In this document: positions 14,801 to 64,000 of the stretch, piece after piece
How the letters are laid out: each line of letters begins with the position of its first letter
Position numbering within the stretch: the stretch's first letter is position 1
Source of the DNA: Urophycis tenuis
Lineage: Eukaryota; Chordata; Actinopteri; Gadiformes; Phycidae
Reading direction: 5' to 3'
DNA length: 64,000 nucleotides
Assembly: GCA_036785325.1 (NCBI GenBank)
Contig: JAXIVH010000014.1
Location: 10,260,005 to 10,324,004, forward strand
Notes under the pieces: generated by a model
What the model was told of the DNA's origin: nothing
The model's database searches: none
What the model saw: the letters and a program-made list of their open reading frames with translations, nothing else
Translations under genes and position numbers: made by a program

Positions 14801-16293
14801 GGGGGGGGGGGCGTGCGTGTGGCCGGGGCCCTCACCGTGCGGTTGCGGATGTACAGGAAGACCTTCTGCGTCTGCTGAGGCCCGCTGATGATGTCGGGGA
14901 AGCAGGCGGCCTCCTGGGACGTCATGCGGTCGTGGGGGAGGCGGCTCTGGAAGGCGGCTCCCTCCACACCTGAGGAAGCCCAACACGCCCACCGCGGGGT
15001 TAAAGACGGTCACCGGCGGACGGTGTGATTCTCACGACCACATTCATGATGCTCCGCCACACACGGAAGACATCACACAGGTTATGGGCCTTCACATGGT
15101 ATGGAGTCATAAAAGCGCGGGCTGTGAGACACACCGGAGGGCTCCTCAGGCTCACTGTCATTCTCCTCCTCTGGCGGCGGAGCGGGCGGAGGCACCACCT
15201 GCTTCCTCTCCTTCTCCGCTTTGGCGTTGCGCTCCTCCTCGGAGTAGTATTCGTCCTCAGACAGATTGGCCAGGCTCTCGTCCATCTCGCGGTACTCCAC
15301 CTGCAACAAGAGGCACAATAAAAGCGCCATTAAAACCTAGCCCTGGGGTCCGCTGGAAGGCAGGGGCGAACTTGTGCGAGGGGTGACACGCTTCACTCTC
15401 TTCCATGGCCCGGAGTCTTTATCTAGGGAGGGAGGCATAATCTGTTATTCTTCAGCCACACTATAGCCATGTCCTTTTCTCTGTGGTGTTGTAGATGTGG
15501 GTGATCACTGGGTCTTTGTGTGTGGAACAGCCTGGGTTCGATTACTGGGAAAGACAGCACGGTTATGTGATTTGCATTAAGGGGATTGGTTGTTAGACAG
15601 GCATAGTAACATGGGATCCTAAAGTCACTTAGTGTTCGAGTACTGCTGACGTCCATGCGACTACATCTTCTTTTCTTTTCTTTTTTTTTAGAAACTCAAG
15701 TGGCTGTGGCCTGTACCCACTGCTCTAGATATGACAGTAGTTCACCACTGCTCCCTGCTTTGCCCACTTTATGGCAACAAGGAAACACATTGTGACATGG
15801 TATACAATGGACATCATGACAACTGTAGAAATGCTGATATATATATTTCAGGTGTATAGTGTAAAGTGAACGCACATTATACTCACGTAATTGAAATAAT
15901 GGTAAACTTTCCAATCTTTGCCCTATAATGATATGATTTAGACATTAAAAATAAAAAGGGTTCATATCCAGCAACATGTCACCCTCTCTTGCCATAGAGG
16001 CAACGAAGATCTTAGATGTTTACTTTTGCTCGCTTGCGCCGGCTGGTCCTGCGGACCTCCGCAGAGTCCTGGTCCACTGCGCCTGGACCTGCCTGGTGGG
16101 GTAGAGGGGGCCCCCCCGGCTCCCCACTCGGGGACGCCCTCTCCTTTTTCTTGACGTCGGCAGGCCCCGGGACTGAGGCGGAAGGCCCAGACTGGGCATC
16201 TGACCCAGAGGCCCTCTCCACCCCAGCTGCCCCGGCAGAGGAGGAGGAGGTGGAGGAAGAGGAGCCAGCGTCTGACTTCTTACTGGACAACAT
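7366..16293 (-). CDS. kdm1a: Lysine-specific histone demethylase 1A (LSD1), exons 1-15, 3' end missing
   Basis: FAD-dependent demethylase of mono- and dimethyl H3K4, acting in the nucleus with CoREST. Coding exons (minus strand, start to end): 16293-16024, 15300-15135, 14969-14836, 14722-14644, 14531-14439, 14315-14209, 14088-14007, 13783-13692, 12143-12001, 11783-11693, 11363-11229, 8924-8851, 8551-8440, 8281-8149, 7553-7366. All junctions are GT-AG and join in frame to give 633 residues. Visible in order: a low-complexity N-terminus with the basic motif RRTSRRKRAK; the SWIRM domain (exons 3-5); the FAD-binding Rossmann motif VIIIGGGVSGLAAARQL (exon 6; GxGxxG kept); the helical Tower domain for CoREST (exons 9-12); and the first part of the amine-oxidase domain. 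Exon 15 ends exactly at the Lys of NLNK, equivalent by my alignment to the flavin-contacting Lys661 of human LSD1. About 190 C-terminal residues are absent. The start is the ATG at 16293, in an exon whose acceptor (ccctag) lies about 25 bases upstream of the ATG, implying a separate 5'UTR exon. Confidence 0.95.
9851..10034. repeat. GTGA-based minisatellite in kdm1a intron 11
   Basis: Blocks of GTGA tetranucleotides are separated by 'gtggagcggg' at semi-regular spacing, forming a higher-order repeat of about 22-30 bp. The Ser-Leu-Thr-His frame on the minus strand is an artefact. It lies in the 2.3-kb intron between the exons at 8924 and 11229. Confidence 0.93.
10895..11212. repeat. CAGA/GGTCAGAC minisatellite in kdm1a intron 11
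   Basis: CAGA runs alternate with 'ggtcagaccacagac', giving an irregular unit of about 28-34 bp. It ends about 17 bases before the donor of the exon at 11229, so on the transcribed strand the repeat starts almost at the 5' splice site. Confidence 0.93.
11490..11570. repeat. 81-bp near-perfect palindrome (kdm1a intron 10)
   Basis: Outer arms at 11490-11515 and 11545-11570 are exact reverse complements (26 bp). The AT-rich core 11517-11543 is itself a perfect odd-length palindrome. Only the pair 11516/11544 mismatches. In RNA this would fold as one long hairpin. Confidence 0.95.
11572..11614. repeat. 43-bp perfect inverted repeat abutting the first
   Basis: Arms at 11572-11591 and 11595-11614 are exact reverse complements (20 bp) around a 3-base centre. 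It starts one base after the 81-bp palindrome ends. Confidence 0.95.
11796..11879. repeat. CAGACA / (CA)n microsatellite in kdm1a intron 9
   Basis: CAGACA units grade into a pure CA run just upstream (on the minus strand) of the exon 10 acceptor. The frames crossing it are artefacts except for the true exon at 11783-11693. Confidence 0.93.
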
Positions 16294-16329
16294 TATGGAG
16301 GACGTTGGAGGCCTCTCCTAGGGCGGGAG

Positions 16330-17490
16330 GGGAGGATAGCATAAGTACCGGCCTCAAGATAAATGTGTTTTTTTCTAAATAAAAAAAGAATTGCCACCTG
16401 AATGTGGACAATGGATAAGATAACAAATGATCCGAATTATAGAGATGTGAATGAAGAAAAGCATGAGCAATGTCGATCAAAATCTGTTCAATCGGTGGTT
16501 TAGCGCGATAAAGCTTTTACCTAAACATTTTTGGCATATTTAGGTAAGCTTTAAGAATGTGATGCAATACATTTATGTACAACAATCGTGAAAATATTTA
16601 GACAAATATGTTCTGGTGCCTAGGCCAAACAATATATGTGGCCAATAACAAGAATAAAAACACAACAACATGAAAACTGCCTCTTATTTGCCTCTTTACT
16701 TTGGGTAAAAATGAAGGCACCTGCTGCAATTGGCTACAACAACATGAGATTAGAGTTGGTCCTAGGAACGGTTAGGCCCAAACCCGTCATGACACGGAGC
16801 GGACTGCAGCTGGACACGGTGCATGAAGACATGATTTTGTGAAATGACGGCTCTATGGTACAATAGCCTTGTTTTACCCATTTCTCCGTGCACCTCGTAA
16901 TATCCATTCAAACACTAAGAAATAAAGAAAGAACCAGAGATGTAGTTATAATACCACCTAACGGCATTGGCTAAATAATACTATGTATCATGTTGTATTA
17001 CATACTACTACATAATATTAATCTGGAGAACCAATCCATCATAGCTCTACCGTCGTCCCCATGTGAAAAGCAAGACCCGGCTAGCTTGCTAATGCTAGCT
17101 CTCTGTGAGCCAGAAGGAGGTTAGCTAACCAGTCAGGGATAGCTTGGTCCATTTTGTTGTATGACCAAAGGGAAATGTGCATGGGTTGAATACATAAATA
17201 GTACACATATATCGAGTCCAAACTGCGCTTCGTTCGATCCGATTAGAATAGGTAGCCGAGGAATTTGATTTACAATCGATTATTTGCGCAAGCTAGCCAT
17301 TGTTGTTGGCTAAATGCTAACAATGAGACTCGACTCGCAGTAACTGTGGCTCACTAGCAGGTGTGACCCGATCCTGACTAAACTTCGTTTTCACATGAAT
17401 CTGAACTCGTATACTGACAAAAAACATTAAGAGTTCGCGGCCGCATGCAATATTTCGTGCGTTATCTGTAAACGATTGCATTATTGTCAT
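16330..17490. other. kdm1a 5'UTR intron, no other gene seen
   Basis: The ATG exon of kdm1a is preceded by a good acceptor near 16319 and a plausible donor is seen at about 17494, so this 1.2-kb stretch is best read as the intron in the 5'UTR. It is AT-rich with no tandem array and no frame resembling a protein. Confidence 0.5.
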
Positions 17491-17493
17491 TAC

Positions 17494-18090
17494 CTCTTGA
17501 TCCCCGAAAATGTCAACACAAAGGCAGCTTTCACTGCAGTGCCAATAGACGGCGTCTCATGCGATTGGCTAAAGTTAGTCATGGACCAAGTTTCTAAGGC
17601 ACCTGATTGGCCTGATACATTGTCAATCCAAACTGGAGTCATTACATATTCAAATATTTTTCTGTTACATATTCTCAAATTTTGCTTACGATCTCTGTTC
17701 AATCGCATTTTCATTCTTTTGGATTTGGTTATTCATGTGTAAAATTATACATAATGAATCGACATATCCTAAGTCTATGTCCGAAAGTATGTCTAATTGT
17801 CATCATATTCAGAATCGTAAACCTAAGCAGACAAAAGTCAAGAAAACTGCCAAACTGATCCCAAATCAGTGTTCACGCCACAGCAGACATGATGACGTCA
17901 GAATGTGTAAAAACCCGACAGACAGGAAGATGGGTGTACCAGGAAGGTAAAGGTGTACCAGGAAGGCAAAGGTGTAGCAGGTAAGCCAAACTTGGTGGAT
18001 CTGCTCCGTCGAAGTTGAAACCTGGTCTGCGTCCGAAGCTCTATAATGTTTGGCTAACTCGTTTGTTTCTTCATTTCAAATCCACGTTCT
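17494..18090. promoter_or_regulatory. Divergent promoter region of kdm1a and tmem30
   Basis: Seen: a donor-like AG|gtaatg on the minus strand at 17494 (candidate end of the kdm1a noncoding exon 1), reverse-oriented CCAAT boxes (attgg) at 17564-17568 and 17606-17610, and a plus-strand donor gtaagt at 18091 that would end a noncoding exon of tmem30, whose coding exon has an acceptor at 18465. Inferred: two head-to-head start regions within a few hundred bases. There are no transcript data, so start sites are approximate. Confidence 0.5.
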
Positions 18091-18475
18091 GTAAGTAACA
18101 AAGTCCTTTTTAAATTTAAATGGATTGTTTTAAAAAAAAAAAACGTGAATGATCCTATGAACTAGTGTCAATGTTGTCGTTTGTTATTTTGCATTGTTAA
18201 ACTACGTTACTATATACTCACTTTAATGGTAACCCTATTAACAAGTCATACCTGGAATCAATTAATTTTAATTAATATCAGACACGTATGTTCATGGAGG
18301 TTATTCATTTTCAAATCGATAAGTCAAGTAACCTAATCTCAACATTCAAGGGAAAAAAACATAGTCTTTATGCTACACCAAAAAGCAACACGTATGTAAC
18401 CTTTTCTATATGTGTTCTTGATATGGAAAGATGTCAACAACTAACTGATATGGTTATTTCAACAGAACCAGCGCA

Positions 18476-21894
<3,419 letters not shown>

Positions 21895-22550
21895 TGTAGG
21901 ACGTGTCCAGGGCGGTTGTTGTTGCAGAACCCATTAGGGCTCGGCACCTTTTAACTGATGTTCTCCTTGGCATTTGATATGGCCCATTCATTGAAGAGTG
22001 CGAATGGACCATCGGATATTAGTTTTCAATGGTTTTTATTGATAGGACTCCATGGCAAGCCTACTCTAGGCAGCGCCTGGAGTGTACAGATGTGCAAAAT
22101 CATGGCAGTTTATGATGGAGAGTATGAAGTCTGGGACAGTTGTACGGTATAAAATACATGCCATTGACACATGTTTGTTTTATACTTGCTAGGATAAAGA
22201 TATTAGTCAAGGACCTTCTAATGTTTGTTTGTTTTTCTCTCTATATATAATATTAGATTTTGTTTGATTAGACAGGTCATTCTTCTCAGGCTTTTGGAGT
22301 TTTTGTTTTTTTCTTTGTACAGAGTTTGGGTATTGAAAGCCATATCCTTGAACATTGATGTCAATGTGTGCATTGCATTCTCTTTTAAAAAACCTATTGA
22401 CTGTGTTTTACTGTTTGCTCAGGGTAATGGATACTGCAATATTAACATGTATGGGTTTACTTGAGTATATTAATAACATCTTAAGTTTTTTCTATGGACA
22501 AACATTTTCCTTTCTATTAGAATATTTTCTTAAATAAAACTAATTTTCCC
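21895..22550 (+). terminator. tmem30 3'UTR with polyadenylation signal
   Basis: The stop codon at 21892-21894 is followed by about 640 bases without a gene, and a canonical AATAAA is present at 22533-22538. This is the most likely end of the tmem30 transcript. Confidence 0.6.
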
Positions 22551-22559
22551 AGAATATCA

Positions 22560-23770
22560 GAAATTCTGTCTTTGTATTGTGAGTCAAAGTGTCATTGGGA
22601 CATATTTTATTATGTATTTGGATTAGTTACTCTTCTGCTATCAAATGGTGTCACACCCTTTACTCTAACAATAGATAAGTCAACAATAGTAATAAGTCAC
22701 AGCACTAACACGTTCCCTGAAGATCCTCGGTGCTCCCACTGGAAGGATGAGCATGCCTCAGTCTACAGCTGAAACCCTCCCTAAGTGCAGCTCCATTCAT
22801 GGGAAATCAATAACATTCTGCAAAACATCAGTCATTTAAAAGGATGACATTATGTCATCCCCGTTGTATGCATCAGAATTTATGCCATGAAACAATAGGT
22901 AGACAGGTGATGAAAAGTCTATGAAAAGTCTATTCTATTTAACACAGTATTATCAAGGAAAGACACCAATGGGAGCATTAACCAAGTATATTCAGCGAGA
23001 CAATGGTGTACATGATTCTTTTTTTTTTTTTTTTATTAACTAGCAAAGTAAAACTAGCAAAATAATAGATACTAGGCCTATAGAACAATAGATTAGATTT
23101 GATACTATTAGATACTATTATTAGGATTCATTTAGCATGATAGGTCCTCCCTTTTATTGGAATACATATAAATACACAGTGTGAACTGTAATGGTGGTAC
23201 TCTATGTTATGTGATTTAGAAATTAAATAAAATACCTCAAACCCACGACAAGACCCTGTTAGGCGTAGGGAAAACTAATGGGACAAGAAGAAGCAACCTT
23301 GACAGTTATACAAAGTGTAACAGAGTTGCATTTGATAGGACAAATAAATAATGAATAACAAATTAAAGTATAGAATGCAAGAGTTTATAGTAACATTAAT
23401 TAAAAAAAAAGCTTTTCTGAATTCTAAATTCACATGTATCTAAGAACTCAGAAAGTCGAACTGGAGCTTAGTAATGTAGTTGATACACACATTTAATTCA
23501 ACTGTTAATTATTAAAATCAGGCATCAGGTTGACTGAGCATGATTTGAGCCCATACGTCCAATCATGATCATGCTGCAACACATAATTATATTCATATTA
23601 AATTGTGTAATAATGGCTGTTGGTATTGGAATTACATGAAAGCGGATGTTATGAGTGAATGCACTTCTTGTGGCGGATGACGGGTTGATGACATGGCTGT
23701 ACATACAGTATTGGTATTAGTAAAAAAAAAAAAAAAAAAAGGTTGACAGATGCGCTACCATTATTGATCT
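22560..23770. other. Intergenic, nothing identified
   Basis: AT-rich sequence with a poly-T run near 23019, a poly-A run near 23722 and a small palindrome at 22843-22861 (arms ggatgacat/atgtcatcc). No coding signal on either strand. Confidence 0.6.
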
Positions 23771-23869
23771 CTAGATGGCAACATCTACTTCCTACCTCTA
23801 TCTAGTCGAAATGCTAAATGGGCGGTGTAGTTTTAATCTGCTGCTTTCTATTGAATTTCCACCCACAGA

Positions 23870-24042
23870 GACGACAAGTACCACAATCCCTTGCACCAAT
23901 AAATGTGACGGCCACTGTCTGCGGCGTTTTGACAGCAGCACTCGTTGGCCAGCGTTGCCATTGATGCAGTAGTCCAATTTCCAGCCTTGTTTCTTTATTC
24001 ACTGTTCAGTCTACGAACGGTCGTCTTTGACCGCTCAAGAAG
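23870..24042 (+). promoter_or_regulatory. dync1h1 proximal promoter and 5'UTR
   Basis: Upstream of the dynein ATG lie 'taccacaatcccttgcac' (23879-23896), which resembles the ZNF143/THAP11-type element, a CCAAT box at 23896-23900 and another at 23974-23978. No TATA box is evident, as expected for a housekeeping gene. The start site is not determinable from sequence alone. Confidence 0.45.
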
Positions 24043-61134
<37,092 letters not shown>

Positions 61135-61480
61135 AGCTGAAGACTCACTAACTTGCATGTTAATCGATATTCTAAACTCTTAGTAAGATATCCACAAGAA
61201 GCAGCCTGTAGTATGTCATATTCCAATAGAAAGGATAGCACGTCAGTTGTTGGTGTGAAGAATTAATCTACATCTAATCTAACATCAAGTACTGCAGTTT
61301 CTGAAAAGTAATTTTTTGAGGGTCAGAGGAAGTTGGTTGTCGGTTGGTTAGTAAATGACAAGGCAGAGGAGAGGTCGAGAAAGTAATGCAATGTGTTTTT
61401 AAGAAGGAACCTGTTTGTTTTTAAGAAGGATCAAGTTGGAATGAAATAAACTGCTACAGTAATATAAATCTCTTGATTGT
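61135..61480 (+). terminator. dync1h1: dync1h1 3'UTR with polyadenylation signal
   Basis: The stop at 61132-61134 is followed by about 310 bases and a canonical AATAAA at 61445-61450, the first after the stop. This gives a short 3'UTR of roughly 330 bases. Confidence 0.7.
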
Positions 61481-62868
61481 TGTTTTAAAACCTATTTGGT
61501 TGAGGGCTATGTGGTAATTGAAGCCAGAAAGGTTTTTATAGGGTCAAGGCGAGTTGCCTTCAAACTATGTCTGACCAGTAGACCGTATTTGACAAACTAC
61601 CCTGGAGTTGAACAATCCCAACCCCGGTTTTTGAGGACAAAGTCGGTAACGAGGCAGTGTGTGATGAATCTCCCTTGGCAGGGATTTCTCCCCACACACT
61701 GCAGTGGCGTGATTGGAATCAAAGACCTTTTGATTGCTCTCCAACCTCTTCCGATTGGAACAAGATGAGCGCTATTCAGCATCGGGTGGATGGCGTCATT
61801 ACTCTGTTGGCCTCGCTGTGATGGGGTGGAAGGGGGGGGGGGGGGGGGGGGGAGGAGAACTCGACTCATTTTCATCACTTCACTGGAAGTGGCAGAATCA
61901 GCTGGATGGCCTTGAGCTTCTTAGTCAAACTTGCTAAGAACACACATTTAACTGTCTTTAAAACTTCTTGACTTCTTGCACATCCATAATGCCTACTTTG
62001 AAATACACCGTAACAAATGATGGTATGTACATTTCAAAATGAGTAAATCAGGTCTCTACAACACAAGTGTTTCTTCATGAAGACCATATCTTAATTTTGC
62101 ACACAGCTTTTCTAGATGCAATAGATAATACAATGTTAATACTCAACAGGAAATCAGCATTTTGCAATCATCTAAAATACACTGAAGAGCACTGGCTCTT
62201 CATACCTTCACCGGACCAGGGGAAGCTGACATTGTGGTAGAGGTTGGTGTAATGCAGAGCTGGAATTTCGGGGATCCTTGAATTGCTTACCTATGGGAAA
62301 TTGTGTTTATGAAGTCTGCGTGATTTATGTATGCTATACCAAGGGAAGAGCTACTTGGGGTCTTGTAGCTTGCGTTTGAAACCAGGGGGGTTTAAGGGAA
62401 AAGGAACCCAGGAGTCCACTTGCTGTGAGAAAATAATATATATTTTACATTAATTGAACACAATTTTGAGGTGCATAATGTCAAAACCTTTTTAAAAGTG
62501 CTCCCCATTGATCTGCCAACTATCAAAATTATAATTATCTTTCCCAAACTGGCAAGTCGTACAAAAGCTTTCATTAGAATATGTGTAGTTTGTGCAATGA
62601 ACTAAAAAATAACTGAAGTGGCTGAGGTCCAATGTGTCTTGTGGTGAGTTGATCAAGTCAAACAACACAGAAGTTAACTAGCTACAAAGTGCAATGGCAA
62701 GAGTCAAACAAGCAGTACGCATTTCGTTCGACGTTTGAATCATCTGGGCACATATTTAACTTGAAGGCACTCTGAATTACTTGGGACGAGATGGCCAAAC
62801 ACATCCCCCTTGCAATCCAAACTAGCTTGAGGCCTGTGAGGAACAAACGATGTTAACGGAGTGTCTTT
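61481..62868. other. Region between dync1h1 and the next gene
   Basis: Contains a poly-G tract at 61831-61852. The right part is probably the 3'UTR of the minus-strand gene ending at 62869, but I see no clear polyadenylation signal for it. No coding signal. Confidence 0.55.
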
Positions 62869-63780
62869 TCAAGCCACATCAGCAGGGCCGTTCCCTGGCT
62901 CTTCCTTCACGCTGACCACACACTGTTTCTTCCTCTGCTCCGCCGCCTCCGCCCCTGAAGGCCCCATCATCTTCCTCTTGTACAAGCAGCAGCCATAGCC
63001 GACGGGCCCCGGGGAGCCCTCGGAGGAGCCGCTGGGCGTCAGGAAGGAGCTCCCCTCCACCGCGGCGCGCGGAGTGGACCTGGCTGAGGCTGAGGGTGGG
63101 GGTGTTGGGGATCTGGTGGTGCTGTGCAACCCTGAGTCCTCAAACCCGTTGTCGTCGTCCTCCTCCCTCTCAGGGCAGCTGTACCCGGACCCCTCCTCCT
63201 CCTCCTCCTCCTCCGGACCCCTGCAGCCGCCCGGCTCACCGGCCGAGGACCAGGGAGCGTCGCGGCCGCAGGCCCACAGCTCCGCGCTGCCGTCCGAGTC
63301 CATCAGGACGTCCTCTGGGGGCTGGAGAGGCGGCGGGGGTCCCGGGGCGCTGGAGGTGGACGGGGGGGCTCTCGCCTCCTGCCTCGTCACCTCCATGGGG
63401 GCCGGGGCCAGGGGCTGCAGGGTTACGAAGCGTCTGCTCCGGCACAGGTAGTGGCTGCAGACGGCGCCGTGCTGCCCTGGTCTCCTGCTGAGGACCCCCC
63501 ACGGGTGGTGGGACTCGTCAGAGTCCTCCGAGCTCCCGTCGTAGGGGTCCAAGAACTTTCAAATCATCACATACAGAGAGGGGGTTATGGGGGGGGGGGG
63601 GGGGGGGGGGCTGTGGAGCACATGTGATAACATCGTTAAGCGTTGTGCTCACCCGGCAGTAGCAGGGGAGCCGTCCCGCGGCTTTGTGGGACAGTGATGA
63701 CAGGGTCTTCTGAAGAGGTCTTCTCTCTGGCCTTCTCGTCACCAAGGCCTGCTCGGTGATGAATTCCCAGTCAATCACAA
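62869..63780 (-). CDS. Last two exons of an unrecognised gene (5' end outside window)
   Basis: Two exons fit: 63780-63653 (acceptor aaatcag, donor CGG|gtgag) and 63555-62869 (acceptor tgaaag), joined in frame, with TGA at 62869-62871. The product starts in mid-protein (VIDWEFITEQALVTRRPER) and continues PCYCR / FLDPYDGSSEDSDESHHPW. It then becomes Pro/Ser/Glu-rich, with an acidic run (about 63185-63215), SP/TP motifs, a basic KRK patch and a C-terminal VKEEPGNGPADVA. The VKEEP resembles a sumoylation consensus (psi-K-x-E), which with the low-complexity composition suggests a nuclear regulator. I do not recognise the family. Coding status rests on splice sites, a 229-residue open frame and strong GC and codon bias against AT-rich flanks. 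Confidence 0.55.
63587..63610. repeat. Poly-G tract in the 97-bp intron of the unrecognised gene
   Basis: On the gene's sense strand this is poly-C upstream of the last exon's acceptor. It occupies about a quarter of a 97-bp intron (63556-63652). Confidence 0.85.
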
Positions 63781-64000
63781 CTGATTTTCAAACACTAGGA
63801 CAGCTAATGTACCTATAGCTAATGAGTCTTAGGCAGCGGTGTTGAGGCTACATATACCGTCCACATAACTACGTGTATCTTGAAATGGTGTTCACATTAG
63901 TTTACTTAGTTTAAGCTGAAAATGTTTATTGGCTTTGTAAATCTGTAGGTTATTCATCCTGACCACTGGTCATATCATGAATTATAAAAATTCCCATGCA
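63781..64000. other. Upstream intron of the unrecognised gene
   Basis: AT-rich with no further exon visible. The exon at 63780 begins with two bases of a split codon, so at least one more exon lies beyond 64000. Confidence 0.4.

Overview
The window is vertebrate nuclear DNA, almost certainly from a ray-finned (teleost) fish. The evidence is three recognisable vertebrate multi-exon genes with GT-AG introns, many introns of only 80-500 bp, a tRNA-derived SINE of a kind common in fish, hAT-type elements, and very dense microsatellites and minisatellites. Such tandem-repeat density is reported for codfishes, but nothing here fixes the species.

Layout. 1-7365 holds no recognisable coding sequence, only microsatellites, a dispersed repeat and a 200-base assembly gap. 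7366-16293 (minus strand) carries the first 15 coding exons of kdm1a (LSD1, histone H3K4 demethylase); the last quarter of the protein is not in the window. A divergent promoter region (about 17494-18090) separates kdm1a from a complete seven-coding-exon CDC50/TMEM30 family gene on the plus strand (18476-21894), the accessory subunit of P4-ATPase lipid flippases. 24043-61134 (plus) is a complete dync1h1, the cytoplasmic dynein-1 heavy chain. My exon model has 76 coding positions, joins in frame throughout and gives 4640 residues. 62869-63780 (minus) holds the last two exons of a gene I do not recognise.

The main finding is in dync1h1. The exon encoding the first half of the microtubule-binding domain at the stalk tip is present twice in tandem (49001-49196 and 49378-49573). 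Both copies are exactly 196 bp, have the same phases and intact splice sites, and encode 66-residue versions that are 46/66 identical. Including both, or neither, shifts the frame into an early stop, so a full-length motor can carry only one. This looks like a mutually exclusive cassette giving dynein two alternative microtubule-contact surfaces.

Other points of interest are two abutting near-perfect palindromes in a kdm1a intron, perfect hairpins in dync1h1 introns, a 48-bp minisatellite of about 20 copies that is open in both orientations next to the stalk exons, a 31-bp minisatellite running into a splice acceptor, complementary poly-G/poly-C tracts within one intron, and kdm1a breaking off at a long GGT-type repeat. 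The genes do not form a pathway: chromatin (kdm1a), membrane lipid asymmetry (tmem30) and retrograde transport (dync1h1) are simply neighbours.
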